A stretch of DNA of 64,000 nucleotides from Ruminiclostridium papyrosolvens C7 (GCF_000421965.1 NZ_ATAY01000094.1:62001-126000), one strand, 5' to 3'; counted from the first letter of the stretch, positions 35,083-45,050 are shown. The notes: generated by a model from the sequence alone, not told the origin. Program-made: numbers and translations.

Positions 35083-37647
35083 ATGAAAGCTAATGAAAAG
35101 GCTGCATCAGGGACGGATAAGCAAAAAAAGAAGAAGAAAAAGACCCCTTCGTCTCCAGCTTCTAAATTTACCCTTGCAGTTATAAAAACAGTGTTTGTTA
35201 TCCTCATATCTTTAGGGTGTGTTGTTGGTGGTGTATTAGGCGGGGCCGTTCTCGGATACATAAAGACTGCAGCGCCGATTACACCGGATCAGCTTGAAAT
35301 GACGAAAGTAACTTTCATATATGACAAGGATGGCAAGGAGATCGCACAGGTCAAAGGCGGAGAAAACCGAATACTTGCCGAGCATTCTGAAATACCCGAT
35401 AATATGAGACATGCATTTATTGCAATAGAAGATTCAAGATTCAAAAGTCATGATGGTGTTGACAAAAAGCGTTTTATAGGTGCTGCACTAAGCTATATCG
35501 TTAAATTCGGTAACGCTGACTACGGCGGAAGTACCATTACTCAGCAGCTGGTAAAGAATATAACGGGAAACACTGATTCTACAGTTAAAAGAAAAGTTCA
35601 GGAAGCCTGGCAGGCAATGGATTTGGAAAAAAAGATGTCAAAGGATCAGATTCTTGACAATTATATGAACAGAATAAACACAGGGCTGGGCTGCTGGGGT
35701 GTACAGGCAGCAGCAAAGAAATTCTTCAACAAGGATGTAAAAGATCTTTCTCTTGCAGAATGTGCCAGCATTGCAGGTGTTACAAAATCTCCGGGAACAT
35801 ATGATCCCACATTAAGTGAAAAAACAAAGGCTGCAAACAAAGAACGTCAGAAAATAATCCTTGATGAAATGCTGAGGCAAAAATATATTACTCAGAATGA
35901 ACATGACGAAGCAGTGGCCGAGCCATTAAAAATCTATAAGGGCACAAGTGAAGGTAACAAAAAGGATAATAACGTCCAGAGTTATTTTGAGGACTATGTA
36001 CTGACACAGGTTAAAAACGACTTGATGAAGAAATACAATTTATCCAGCAATAACGCTACTATAAAGCTCTATAACGGCGGTTTGAAGATTTATACAACAC
36101 AAGACAGTAACATTCAGAAAATAATGAACGAGGAATTTACAAACCCCAAAAACTTCACTGCCAATGAAAAAATCAGCAATCCTGATATGCAGGCACAGGC
36201 AGCGATGCTTATTATGGATCCTGCTACAGGTCAAATCCGTGGTATGTACGGTGCATATGGCGAGAAAAAAGCTAATTTTACCCTGAACAGGGCTACGGAT
36301 ATGAAGAGACAGCCGGGTTCAAGCTTCAAGCCTATAGCGGTTTACGGGCCTGCTATAGACCTTGGTATAATAACACCATCTACAGTAATAGATGACGTAC
36401 CTGTATATCTTGATAAAGAACATCCTACTACACCATATCCTAAGAATGCGGAAACAGGCGTATATGAAGGACTTCTCACAATCAGGAGAGCTATCCAAAA
36501 ATCACAGAACGTTGTAGCAGCTCAGGTATGGATGAATTTATTGGGAGCTCAGAATTCCATAAACTATCTGAAAAAGGTTAATATAGACAGACCAAAGGAA
36601 GGTTATGTATCAATGGCCCTCGGAGGATTGAATGAGGGAGTTAACCCTTTGGCTATGGCTGCTGCATATGTCCCCTTTGACAACAAGGGAGTTTATCTGG
36701 AACCGATATCCTACACAAAGGTAACCGATGATAAAGGTAACGTTATATTGGATAAGAAAGCAGACCAGAAGAGAAATATAGCATACAAGGAAACAACCGC
36801 ATTCCTTATGACAAGCATGATGAGAGACGTTGTAACAAACGGTACTGCTGCTATAGGCGGAGGACTTGGAACTGTTAAGAATTCTACAGGTAAGGTAATT
36901 CCTACCGCAGGTAAAACCGGTACCACCAACGATACCTACGACAAATGGTTTGTGGGATATTCACCATATTATGTAGGTGCTACCTGGTACGGATACAATT
37001 ACAATAAGACTCTGAAAGGTCAAGAAGTTTATCAGGCATTGCGCCTTTGGAATAAAGTCATGAACAGGGCACATGCAAAGCTTGAGCCAAAAGACTTCCC
37101 GCAACCTCAGGGATTGGTAAAGAAGACGATATGTATTTATTCCGGCAAGCTTGTGGGTCCAAATTGCAGTGGTGATCCTCGTGGCAATGCAATAAGGACG
37201 GAGTATTTTGCAAAAGGTACTGAGCCAACTGATACATGTGATGTTCACATTCTTGCAAAAGTGGATACAAGCTCAAAAGATATTTACGGACGTCCGTTGT
37301 TGGCAAATCCATTCTGTCCCCCCAATTTGGTAAAGGAACGGGTATTTATAAAGAGACCTGTACCGTATTTGCCGAAGAGCCCGCTAAAAGGCTCCTTGTC
37401 GGCAACAATCAAGGACTGGATTTATCAGTTATCGGAGGAGGAGTATTGTACCAAGCATGGAGGAGGAACCACTAACGTAACTCCACCGAATAATTCGGCA
37501 ACTCCATCTCCTAATACAGGCAACGGTGGTTCCGGCAATGTTATTCCCGGAGGCAATGGTTCGCCAAGCAAACCAACTAACAGTGTCGGAGGTAATCCTT
37601 CGGACAACTCAAATAACACAGATAACATTGATGATATAATTCCATAG
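35083..37647 (+). CDS. Class A penicillin-binding protein (PBP1A type)
   Basis: 854 residues. A Lys-rich cytoplasmic head and one membrane helix (residues 27-60) precede the glycosyltransferase 51 domain, with the catalytic FIAIEDSRFKSHDGVD and GGSTITQQLVKN. The transpeptidase domain follows: SSFKP (active Ser near 412), SQN (near 473) and KTGTT (near 610). The tail is rich in Asn, Gly, Pro and Ser (last about 80 residues) and probably disordered outside the cell. The enzyme polymerises and crosslinks peptidoglycan. AAGGAGG precedes ATG 35083, and a small terminator follows. All catalytic residues are present. Confidence 0.95.
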   Translation: MKANEKAASGTDKQKKKKKKTPSSPASKFTLAVIKTVFVILISLGCVVGGVLGGAVLGYIKTAAPITPDQLEMTKVTFIYDKDGKEIAQVKGGENRILAEHSEIPDNMRHAFIAIEDSRFKSHDGVDKKRFIGAALSYIVKFGNADYGGSTITQQLVKNITGNTDSTVKRKVQEAWQAMDLEKKMSKDQILDNYMNRINTGLGCWGVQAAAKKFFNKDVKDLSLAECASIAGVTKSPGTYDPTLSEKTKAANKERQKIILDEMLRQKYITQNEHDEAVAEPLKIYKGTSEGNKKDNNVQSYFEDYVLTQVKNDLMKKYNLSSNNATIKLYNGGLKIYTTQDSNIQKIMNEEFTNPKNFTANEKISNPDMQAQAAMLIMDPATGQIRGMYGAYGEKKANFTLNRATDMKRQPGSSFKPIAVYGPAIDLGIITPSTVIDDVPVYLDKEHPTTPYPKNAETGVYEGLLTIRRAIQKSQNVVAAQVWMNLLGAQNSINYLKKVNIDRPKEGYVSMALGGLNEGVNPLAMAAAYVPFDNKGVYLEPISYTKVTDDKGNVILDKKADQKRNIAYKETTAFLMTSMMRDVVTNGTAAIGGGLGTVKNSTGKVIPTAGKTGTTNDTYDKWFVGYSPYYVGATWYGYNYNKTLKGQEVYQALRLWNKVMNRAHAKLEPKDFPQPQGLVKKTICIYSGKLVGPNCSGDPRGNAIRTEYFAKGTEPTDTCDVHILAKVDTSSKDIYGRPLLANPFCPPNLVKERVFIKRPVPYLPKSPLKGSLSATIKDWIYQLSEEEYCTKHGGGTTNVTPPNNSATPSPNTGNGGSGNVIPGGNGSPSKPTNSVGGNPSDNSNNTDNIDDIIP

Positions 37648-37666
37648 ACATAAAAAATGTCTTTTG
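37646..37666 (+). terminator. Terminator of the PBP gene
   Basis: AGACAT and ATGTCT form a short stem overlapping the stop codon, followed by TTTT. It is weak but well placed. Confidence 0.5.
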
Positions 37667-37706
37667 CATATATAATGACAAAGCATTTTTTTATTAAACT
37701 AAAAGT

Positions 37707-38525
37707 CTATTTTAATCCAATAAACAGTGTACCAACCTGTTCTCCGCTTAATATGTCAAGAATTGCTTCGGGGTGACTACCGTTTGTGAGTACCACATCC
37801 ACCCCTGCACCTGTAGCTATCTTTGCAGCACTAAGCTTTGTTACCATTCCTCCTGTGCCTCGTTTGGTTCCCGCACCTTCGGCACACTCCTCAATCTCAG
37901 GGGTAATTTTATCTATAACGGATAACATCCTGGAATCGGGATTCTTCCTAGGATCAGAATCGTAAAAACCATCTATGTCCGATAAAATTATGAGTAAATC
38001 AGCCTCTATAATCTTTGCTACAATAGCAGACAGTGTATCGTTTTCGCTAAAGGTATCCTTTTGTCCGACTTTAAGCTCAACTGTAGAAACAGAGTCATTC
38101 TCATTTACTATAGGAACAATACCCTTTTCTAAAAGAGTTTCAAATGTATTAACAACATTTTTACGGCATTTATCATCGCCCATTATGTCTCGTGTCAGTA
38201 GAATTTGAGCAACAATATGTCCGTATTCTGAAAAGAACTTACTGTACATATGCATGAGTTCACATTGTCCTACAGCTGCAACGGCCTGCTTCTCCCTTAT
38301 GGTTTTAGGCCTTTCGGGCAATTTGAGCTTATCAACGCCTACCCCGATTGCTCCTGAAGTTACCAGTACTACCTCTTTACCCTGATTTGATAAATCTGAA
38401 ATAATTCTTGCCAGCTTATCTATACAAGTAAAATTAATTTTCCCGGTCTCATATGTCAAAGTAGAAGTACCTACCTTAATGACAATCCTTTGTGCATCCT
38501 GAAGTTTCTGTCTCTTGAAACACAT
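37707..38525 (-). CDS. proB: Glutamate 5-kinase without PUA domain
   Basis: About 272 residues from ATG 38525; a TTG nine bases upstream is too close to the AGGGG site. RIVIKVGTSTLTYETGKI is the phosphate-binding N-terminus of the amino acid kinase fold, and VLVTSGAIGVGVDKL and GTKRGTGGMVTKLSAAKIA are the glutamate-kinase signatures. It makes gamma-glutamyl phosphate, the first step of proline synthesis. The C-terminal PUA domain of the Escherichia coli enzyme (367 residues) is missing, as in some short clostridial ProBs. proA is not next to it, which is unusual for the pathway. Confidence 0.9.
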   Translation of the reverse strand: MCFKRQKLQDAQRIVIKVGTSTLTYETGKINFTCIDKLARIISDLSNQGKEVVLVTSGAIGVGVDKLKLPERPKTIREKQAVAAVGQCELMHMYSKFFSEYGHIVAQILLTRDIMGDDKCRKNVVNTFETLLEKGIVPIVNENDSVSTVELKVGQKDTFSENDTLSAIVAKIIEADLLIILSDIDGFYDSDPRKNPDSRMLSVIDKITPEIEECAEGAGTKRGTGGMVTKLSAAKIATGAGVDVVLTNGSHPEAILDILSGEQVGTLFIGLK

Positions 38526-38597
38526 TTTTATCAATACCCCTTATACAAAAAATCGAAACACCTTCTAGATTATATAATAAATCCTTGATATTTTCCA

Positions 38598-39290
38598 CTA
38601 TACTTCTTCCTGATATGATGCACTTTTGTTTCTGATTGAATAAGAGCTTACAAAATGTTCAAGCTTACCGTACACATACCGATTTTCAAAGATCAAAAAC
38701 AGTGCTATTCCCAAAACCGTAGATGCAATCGCATCAAGAATACTATGCTGCTTAGTGAACCATGTAGACATATATATGGTAATACATATTGCTACTGACG
38801 AGAATTTCATAAGCAACCCTTTACCATACCTTAATGTAAACATTGTTATCAAAATAGTGTCCAGCATATGGATGCTTGGGAAACAATTATACGGTCTGTC
38901 ATTCCCGTAAATAATAAGTACTGCCTTTTTTAGCAGATTGTCAGGTGCAACCACCGGGCGTGGAACCGTTGTTGGATAGATATAGTATATTGCAAAACAA
39001 ACGAACATACCAACCAATATACTGAACAAAAGTTTGTGATAAGTTTTCTCATCATAATATGCCATAATAAGAAGAACCCCAAAGGTATACAAATACCAGA
39101 ATACATATGGTATTATAAACCATTCATTAAATGGTATCAGTTTATCCAGAAATATAGTTACATCGTGTGCGTTTTTGGTAGTAACATTTAGTAAAAAATA
39201 TATCCCCTGTGCCATTGGTATTAATAACATCAGCAGTATCCTGCGAAAATACACCCGCAAATTGTCTCGATTTAAAAAATTATTAGTCAT
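38598..39290 (-). CDS. PAP2-family membrane phosphatase-like protein
   Basis: 230 residues with five or six membrane helices (FRRILLMLLIPMAQGIYFLL, YVFWYLYTFGVLLIMAYY, LLFSILVGMFVCFAIYYIY and more). The PAP2 signature is partly visible: NCFPSIHMLDTIL (PSxH) and a later KQHSILDAIAST with the second His and Asp. This variant resembles the inositol-phosphorylceramide-synthase-like branch. It probably removes a phosphate from a lipid such as undecaprenyl or phosphatidate, but the substrate is not readable. It is a monocistronic gene with GGAGAAAAATTT before ATG 39290. Confidence 0.75.
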   Translation of the reverse strand: MTNNFLNRDNLRVYFRRILLMLLIPMAQGIYFLLNVTTKNAHDVTIFLDKLIPFNEWFIIPYVFWYLYTFGVLLIMAYYDEKTYHKLLFSILVGMFVCFAIYYIYPTTVPRPVVAPDNLLKKAVLIIYGNDRPYNCFPSIHMLDTILITMFTLRYGKGLLMKFSSVAICITIYMSTWFTKQHSILDAIASTVLGIALFLIFENRYVYGKLEHFVSSYSIRNKSASYQEEV

Positions 39291-39373
39291 AAATTTTTCT
39301 CCATCAGAATATTCTATATAACAACTAATTATACTCAGATTTTGAGAAATTGTTTACTTTTTTAGCAGGAAAT

Positions 39374-40240
39374 TTAAAGAAACTCGTACTCCCTTGACCA
39401 TGTTTGTTTTTCACCCGGTTCAATATGGATATTAACGAATGCCTCCGGGCTTGCAACATGTTTTGAGCCCCATAATGCAAATTTCTGTGGAACAAAATCG
39501 TCTGTTTCCTTTACACCAGCTTCTGACTCACTGTCATATAACTCCCACGTACTGCTTCCGCAGCAATCAAAATCCTTAAACTGACTGTAGAATTCCCCAC
39601 TTAAGCTGTCAGGCCATGAGATTTCTTTATCTTTAACAATAATCTCGCCGCTGACACCTTCTGGATGTATATCACAAGGAAGTTTTAATGAATAACTGCT
39701 TCCGATACTATTATTGTCTATTCCTATAAAATTGTGGCAGTACTCAGTAGTACTTATTTTTTTCTCCCCGGTGTTCTCCAATAAATAGGTTATCTTCAAC
39801 CTGTTCTGGCACAAACTTATACTTTTTTTATATATGTAGCCATAACCGTTGTGTATGGGCATCACCGCTGACAAATCAGCGGAAGTCTTATGGATAATTA
39901 CATTAATATCAAGGGGCTTCACCTCATATTTTCTGAAAAAGTCATAAGGCTCCATATCAGGCCTCTTCAATAGGCCTACTCCAATCTTGGGAAAGTATTC
40001 TCCCACGGGAGTTTCATCATAGCCTACAGGCTCACGTATTCCGAATTCTCCGCAGAGTCCGCAGCCTCCTGAACCCTTTCCCGTTTCTAAAGATTCTTTT
40101 ACGCAAAAAGTATGCTTTCCGTCTAATGTAACCTGAGTAATAAACCCAGACCAGTCAAATCTGGAGCCATTATATTTTTCTCCGGGGTATGATATTTCAG
40201 CGGAAAGCCGCTCATTACTTAAAACAATATCTCTACTCAT
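39374..40240 (-). CDS. Aldose-1-epimerase-like (galactose mutarotase fold) protein
   Basis: 288 residues, ATG 40240 after AAGGAGG. Beta-sandwich sequence with the phrases SYPGEKYNGSRFDWSGFITQ and FCVKESLETGKGSGGCGLCG, and a late TTEYCHNFIGIDNN where mutarotase-fold proteins keep an Asn/His near the sugar pocket. It belongs to the carbohydrate-binding superfamily that includes aldose epimerases and rhamnogalacturonan-related enzymes, but the exact catalytic residues cannot be placed. The sugar is unknown. No neighbour gives a clear pathway. Confidence 0.55.
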   Translation of the reverse strand: MSRDIVLSNERLSAEISYPGEKYNGSRFDWSGFITQVTLDGKHTFCVKESLETGKGSGGCGLCGEFGIREPVGYDETPVGEYFPKIGVGLLKRPDMEPYDFFRKYEVKPLDINVIIHKTSADLSAVMPIHNGYGYIYKKSISLCQNRLKITYLLENTGEKKISTTEYCHNFIGIDNNSIGSSYSLKLPCDIHPEGVSGEIIVKDKEISWPDSLSGEFYSQFKDFDCCGSSTWELYDSESEAGVKETDDFVPQKFALWGSKHVASPEAFVNIHIEPGEKQTWSREYEFL

Positions 40241-40323
40241 AGCATCCTCCTTATAAATTGGTTTTAGCCAACATAATTACCTTATATTACAAGCAAGTCT
40301 GAGTCAATAGTTTTCAAAGCAAA

Positions 40324-40364
40324 AGGGCTGATGTTTTGGGAACCCACCCATAACAATCAGCCCT
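40324..40364 (-). terminator. Terminator of the EF-G-like gene
   Basis: AGGGCTGAT pairs with ATCAGCCCT, with extra pairing of TTGGG and CCCA in the loop. Read on the minus strand, TTTTGCTTT follows. Confidence 0.7.
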
Positions 40365-40390
40365 GCAAAAATTCAATTATATAAAATTAA

Positions 40391-42475
40391 CTACTCATCA
40401 TCCTCCTCAATCATATTCTTTCTGGCCTCTTCAATGACTTTGTTTGCAACTATAGCCGGAGCTTCCTCATATCTTTCAAACCATAGCTTAAAGTATCCCC
40501 TGCCATGGGTCATGGATCTCAAATCTGTAGCATACTTGAACATTTCGGACTGAGGAACCTCGGCTTCAACCTGCTGCTGCCCATTATCCATGGGATTCAT
40601 ACCAAGAATTCTTCCACGTCTTTTATTCAGGTCACCGATTATATCTCCCATATATTTTTCAGGTACATAAATCTCTACATGTACAATTGGTTCCAGTAAT
40701 ACGGGTGAAGCCATGGGCAAGCCTTTTTTATATGCAAGTCTTGCAGCTATTTTGAATGCCATTTCCGAAGAATCCACATCATGATATGAACCGTCAACCA
40801 ACGTCGCTTTAAGGTTTACAACTGGATACCCTGCAAGAATACCGTGTACGATGGCTTCCCGTAAACCCTTTTCTACGGCAGGATGATACGATTTTGGTAC
40901 AGAACCTCCGAATATCTTTTCCTGGAACACAAGGTCCTCTGTATCACCACGCTCAAACTCAATCCATACATGGCCGTACTGACCATGTCCTCCGGACTGT
41001 TTCTTATGTTTTCCTTCGACCTTGACTTTTTTCTTTATTGTTTCTCTGTAAGGTATTTTAGGGTTAACTAGATTTACTGATACTCCGAACTTAGCTTTAA
41101 GTTTGCTGACAATAACATCCAGATGTTGTTCTCCTACACCTGATATAAGGGTTTGATGGGTTTCCGTATTAATTGAGACTTTGAAGGTAGGATCTTCGTC
41201 TTGTAGTTTATGTAAACCAGAGCTGATTTTTTCCTCGTCTCCTTTGGCTTTTGGCTCCACTGCCATTGAAATAGCCGGGTCTGGAAAAACTATCTTATCC
41301 AATATGACTTTGTTTGCCTGATCACAAAGAGTGTCGTTGGTATTTGTTCCGGCCAGTTTTGCAACTCCACCTATGTCACCCGCTATAAGCCTATCTGTCG
41401 GAATCTGCTTTTTACCTCTCATAATGAAAATCTGACCGATTTTTTCCGACCTCTCTGTTGTAGAATTAAAAACAGAAGAGTCTGCCTTCAAAGTTCCTGA
41501 ATAAACTCTGAACATGGAGATCTTACCTACAAACGGGTCGGCGATAGTCTTGAATACCAGTGCAGCGAGAGGTGCGGATGCATCAGGCTTTATTTCAATA
41601 AATTCATCCTTTCCTGCTTTTTGAGCCTTGACTTTTACAGCTTCGGGCGATGGCATAAAAGAGACAATGGCATCCATTAACTCCTTAACTCCCAGATTTT
41701 GGTAAGCAGACCCGCAAAATACAGGTGTTATTGTCCCATCGGCGATACCTGCCTTTATACCCTTTTGCAGTTCCTCAGCCGTAAACTCTTCTCCACTGAA
41801 AAACTTTTCCATAAGTGCTTCATCAGTTTCAGCTATTAATTCATTAAGTGAGTTTTTTATTTGAGAAATTCTATCTGTTAAATCCGAAGGAATATCTGCA
41901 TCTGTTAATTTATCCTTCTGGAATTTTTTCGCAGTCATATTGATTATATCTACATAACCAACATATTTATCAGCCTCATAGATGGGAAGCTGGAATGGTA
42001 TAACGCTGTTGCCGAAAGTGTCCAGCATTTTATCATAGGCAGCATTGAAGTTGGCGTTCTCTTCATCCATTTTATTAATAAAGAACATTCTGGCTGCACC
42101 AAATTCTTTGGCGTAAGTCCATGATTTTTCTGTTCCCACGGAAACGCCGCTTTTTGCAGAAACAACTATTACTGCGCCCTCTGCAGCACGGATGCCCTGC
42201 ATTACTTCTCCTACAAAGTCAAAATATCCGGGAGTGTCAATTACATTGATTTTATGATCCACCCATTCACAAGGTGCCATAGAAGTACTTATAGATATTT
42301 TTCTTTTAATTTCTTCGGGATCATAGTCAGACGTTGTAGTCCCGTCAGCAACTTTTCCAAATCTATCCAATACACCGGTATTGAACATCATAGCCTCTGC
42401 CAGAGTAGTTTTTCCTCCCCCACCATGTGCCAAGAGGCATATGTTCCGTAGTTTTTGCACGGAATAGTCCTTCAT
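40391..42475 (-). CDS. EF-G paralogue (EF-G2-like translation GTPase)
   Basis: About 694 residues from ATG 42475 with GGGGGA 7 bases upstream. The P-loop reads ICLLAHGGGGKTTLAEAMMF. The G3 box is DTPGYFDF instead of DTPGHVDF, so the catalytic His is Tyr. NKMDEEN is G4, KQSGGHGQYGHVWIEFE is a domain IV signature, and domains III-V follow (ISSGLHKLQDEDP, SEMFKYATDLRSMTHGRGYF). These changes fit the EF-G2 subfamily, whose mycobacterial member was reported to bind nucleotide without ribosome-stimulated hydrolysis. It is therefore a second EF-G beside the usual FusA elsewhere, perhaps for recycling or stress. Confidence 0.88.
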   Translation of the reverse strand: MKDYSVQKLRNICLLAHGGGGKTTLAEAMMFNTGVLDRFGKVADGTTTSDYDPEEIKRKISISTSMAPCEWVDHKINVIDTPGYFDFVGEVMQGIRAAEGAVIVVSAKSGVSVGTEKSWTYAKEFGAARMFFINKMDEENANFNAAYDKMLDTFGNSVIPFQLPIYEADKYVGYVDIINMTAKKFQKDKLTDADIPSDLTDRISQIKNSLNELIAETDEALMEKFFSGEEFTAEELQKGIKAGIADGTITPVFCGSAYQNLGVKELMDAIVSFMPSPEAVKVKAQKAGKDEFIEIKPDASAPLAALVFKTIADPFVGKISMFRVYSGTLKADSSVFNSTTERSEKIGQIFIMRGKKQIPTDRLIAGDIGGVAKLAGTNTNDTLCDQANKVILDKIVFPDPAISMAVEPKAKGDEEKISSGLHKLQDEDPTFKVSINTETHQTLISGVGEQHLDVIVSKLKAKFGVSVNLVNPKIPYRETIKKKVKVEGKHKKQSGGHGQYGHVWIEFERGDTEDLVFQEKIFGGSVPKSYHPAVEKGLREAIVHGILAGYPVVNLKATLVDGSYHDVDSSEMAFKIAARLAYKKGLPMASPVLLEPIVHVEIYVPEKYMGDIIGDLNKRRGRILGMNPMDNGQQQVEAEVPQSEMFKYATDLRSMTHGRGYFKLWFERYEEAPAIVANKVIEEARKNMIEEDDE

Positions 42476-42481
42476 AATCAT

Positions 42482-42917
42482 TCCCCCTTATTTTTACAAT
42501 TATTTCACACCTGTATAATAAACCGAGTTTCCCTGCGGAAATCGTATCCGGGTCATACATACCGGCTTTATAGCCTGTTCTCATTTGTATAGAACCTTAA
42601 TACAAAAAGTAAAGTGAAACAGAATAAAAGGGTTAAAATATCGTTTATTAAATTTTAAGAATAACAAATATAAATTATATTTATTATTATCTATTCTATA
42701 TCAGTACAAAATTACCTTTTTTATATAATAAAAATTTTAAAATCTTGTAGCTTATAGCTGTTTATAATTTTTTAATGATGCTATATAATATAGGTTAATA
42801 TAGCAATCAAGATAAATGATTGGTTATATGAAAAGGGCTTAGGGCCCTTGTGATATGGTAGAACGGTGTTTTTCTGATTTTAATAAACGTAAAACGGTAG
42901 AAAGGTGTTGAATTTTA
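42482..42917. promoter_or_regulatory. Gene-free leader upstream of aroF
   Basis: Over 430 very AT-rich bases without a gene. A TATAAT occurs near 42783-42788. AAGGGC/GCCCTT forms a small hairpin at about 42834-42847. Two near-identical 14-mers GGTAGAAcGGTGTT and GGTAGAAaGGTGTT lie at 42857-42870 and 42896-42909; the second contains the aroF ribosome site. It may carry regulation of aromatic synthesis, but I recognise no known riboswitch or T-box. Confidence 0.4.
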
Positions 42918-43943
42918 ATGATTATTGTAATGAATCCAAAGTCAAATCAAATGCAGATTGATGATGTCATCAATGTCCTCAAAAATTCAGGGTTGGGGGT
43001 ACATGTATCACAGGGTACCGAAAGAACTATTATCGGTATAATCGGTGATAAGACGGTTCTCCGTGACATTCCTCTTGAAATTATGCCTGGGGTGGAAAAG
43101 CTGGTTCCAATCGTGGAGTCCTTCAAGCTGGCAGGAAAAACATTTCAGCCTGAACCCAGTGTTGTGGATGTAAATGGCGTTAAAATAGGCGGTAAGGAAT
43201 TGGTTCTCATGGCTGGCCCATGTGCCGTAGAAAGCCGGGAACAGATAATTGAAGCTGCACAGGCAGTAAAAAGGTCCGGTGCCCAGTTCCTAAGAGGAGG
43301 AGCTTTTAAGCCAAGAACCTCTCCATATGCTTTTCAGGGTCTTGAAGAAGAAGGACTGAAGCTGCTCAAAGAAGCAAAGGATGCAACAGGCTTGCAGATA
43401 ATCACAGAAGTAACCAGTGATAAGGCAGTAGAGTTGTCTATACCATATGTGGATATGTTTCAGGTTGGGGCACGTAATGTACAAAACTTCCAGCTTTTGA
43501 AGGAAATTGGAAAATCTATGAAGCCGGTACTTCTGAAAAGAGGCTCTGCAACTACTATTGACGAGTGGCTCAACGCTGCTGAATATATAATGAGTGAAGG
43601 CAATTACAATGTTGTTCTTTGTGAAAGAGGAATAAGAACCTTTGAAACAGCTACTAGGAATACTCTGGATTTAAGTGCGGTTCCAGTAGTTAAAAACATG
43701 AGCCATCTGCCCATAATCGTTGACCCCAGCCACGCTGCCGGAAAGTCAAAGTATGTAATCCCGCTATCTCGAGCTGCTATAGCAGCAGGTGCCGACGGCC
43801 TTATAGTTGAAGTACACCCGAACCCAATGTGTGCTTTATCTGATGCAGCACAGCAGTTAAAGCCATCCGAATTTGATTCACTTTGCAAAGACATAAGTAA
43901 GCTTGCGCCAATTCTGGAGAGAGAGTTTAACTATGGATGTTAA
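42918..43943 (+). CDS. aroF: 3-deoxy-7-phosphoheptulonate (DAHP) synthase, type I beta
   Basis: 341 residues. The first 70 residues are a ferredoxin-like regulatory domain (MIIVMNPKSNQMQIDD onward). The barrel follows, with VLMAGPCAVESREQI, FLRGGAFKPRTSPYAFQGL (phosphoenolpyruvate and metal site) and PIIVDPSHAAGKSKYV. It makes DAHP from phosphoenolpyruvate and erythrose 4-phosphate, the entry to aromatic amino acids. Its 3' end overlaps tyrA by 11 bases, so the pair is co-translated, coupling pathway entry to the tyrosine branch. The N-terminal domain would give feedback control by tyrosine or phenylalanine, as in Thermotoga; that is inferred. Confidence 0.94.
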   Translation: MIIVMNPKSNQMQIDDVINVLKNSGLGVHVSQGTERTIIGIIGDKTVLRDIPLEIMPGVEKLVPIVESFKLAGKTFQPEPSVVDVNGVKIGGKELVLMAGPCAVESREQIIEAAQAVKRSGAQFLRGGAFKPRTSPYAFQGLEEEGLKLLKEAKDATGLQIITEVTSDKAVELSIPYVDMFQVGARNVQNFQLLKEIGKSMKPVLLKRGSATTIDEWLNAAEYIMSEGNYNVVLCERGIRTFETATRNTLDLSAVPVVKNMSHLPIIVDPSHAAGKSKYVIPLSRAAIAAGADGLIVEVHPNPMCALSDAAQQLKPSEFDSLCKDISKLAPILEREFNYGC

Positions 43944-45033
43944 AAGTATATCTATTATCGGCCTTGGACTTATTGGTGGTTCATTAGCCAAAGCGTTCAG
44001 GCACGAGTTTACAGATTTAAAAATATATGCAGTTGACAATTGTACCGAGTCCCTTAGATTAGCTGAAAAAGAAGGAGTTTTAAACAAGGGTTTTAATAAT
44101 TGTTGTGATGAGGTATGGAATTCCGATATCATTTTCATTTGTACTCCAGTCAGCAAAACCATAGAATATGTAAATGAATTATCCAATAAAATAAAAAAAG
44201 GCTGCATTTTGACAGATGTAGCCAGTACCAAAGGAGAATTGTTCAATTACATTAATGAGCTTGAAAACCCTCCCCTATTTGTAGGAGGGCACCCTATGGC
44301 CGGAACAGAAAAATCGGGCTATATAAATTCAATTGCTCATATGTTTGAAAATGCCTACTATGTTTTGACACCGACAAAGAGTTCCAGTGAAGATGCCATA
44401 AGTACCATGGAAAAGTTCCTTAGAAAGATAGGAGCCATACCTATAGTGGTTTCCTCCCGAGAACACGATACAGTCACAGGATGCATAAGCCATGTACCTC
44501 ATATCATAGCTTCAGCATTGGTGTCTCTTGCCAAAAATAATGAAAACAGCCAAGGCCTTGTGAAGCTTCTTGCGGCAGGAGGGTTCAAGGATATTACCAG
44601 AATTGCATCTTCAAATCCTTCCATGTGGGAGGACGTGGTTATAAGCAACGGGTCTGTTGTTGTAAAGCTTTTAGAAGATTTTAAACTTATAGTTGACGGT
44701 ATGATAGACAATATCAAATCAGTTGGAAATAAAGAAATATACAGTTTTTTTGATAATGCTAAAGCCTTCAGGGATGGTTTTTCCAATACTGCTACCGGGC
44801 TGCTTCCAAAAAACTTTGAGCTGATTGTAGATGTTACCGATGAGCCCGGAATTATTGGAAAAATAGCAACTTTGCTGGGCAATAGCGGAATAAACATTAA
44901 AAATATAAATGTATCCAACAGCCGCGAGTATGAGCAGGGATGCCTTAAAATCACCCTATCTGATCAGGCAAATACGGATAAAGCTTTTGAAATTCTAGAA
45001 GCTTCTTCATACATGGTATTCAGAAAAGATTAG
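43933..45033 (+). CDS. tyrA: Prephenate dehydrogenase with C-terminal ACT domain
   Basis: About 366 residues from ATG 43933, inside the end of aroF and after GGAGAGAG. The Rossmann motif is ISIIGLGLIGGSLAKAF; ILTDVASTKGEL and PLFVGGHPMAGTEKSGY are the substrate and nucleotide boxes. The C-terminus holds an ACT domain (VTDEPGIIGKIATLLGNSG then INIKNINVSNSREY). The enzyme turns prephenate into 4-hydroxyphenylpyruvate for tyrosine; the ACT domain should bind an amino acid for feedback. The unit ends in a symmetrical terminator shared with rex. Confidence 0.94.
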   Translation: MDVKSISIIGLGLIGGSLAKAFRHEFTDLKIYAVDNCTESLRLAEKEGVLNKGFNNCCDEVWNSDIIFICTPVSKTIEYVNELSNKIKKGCILTDVASTKGELFNYINELENPPLFVGGHPMAGTEKSGYINSIAHMFENAYYVLTPTKSSSEDAISTMEKFLRKIGAIPIVVSSREHDTVTGCISHVPHIIASALVSLAKNNENSQGLVKLLAAGGFKDITRIASSNPSMWEDVVISNGSVVVKLLEDFKLIVDGMIDNIKSVGNKEIYSFFDNAKAFRDGFSNTATGLLPKNFELIVDVTDEPGIIGKIATLLGNSGINIKNINVSNSREYEQGCLKITLSDQANTDKAFEILEASSYMVFRKD

Positions 45034-45050
45034 CTTTTTTAGGCCACACA

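Noticed and set aside
42482-42917. Riboswitch or T-box in the aroF leader
   Set aside because: No T-box sequence, specifier stem or known aptamer core was found.
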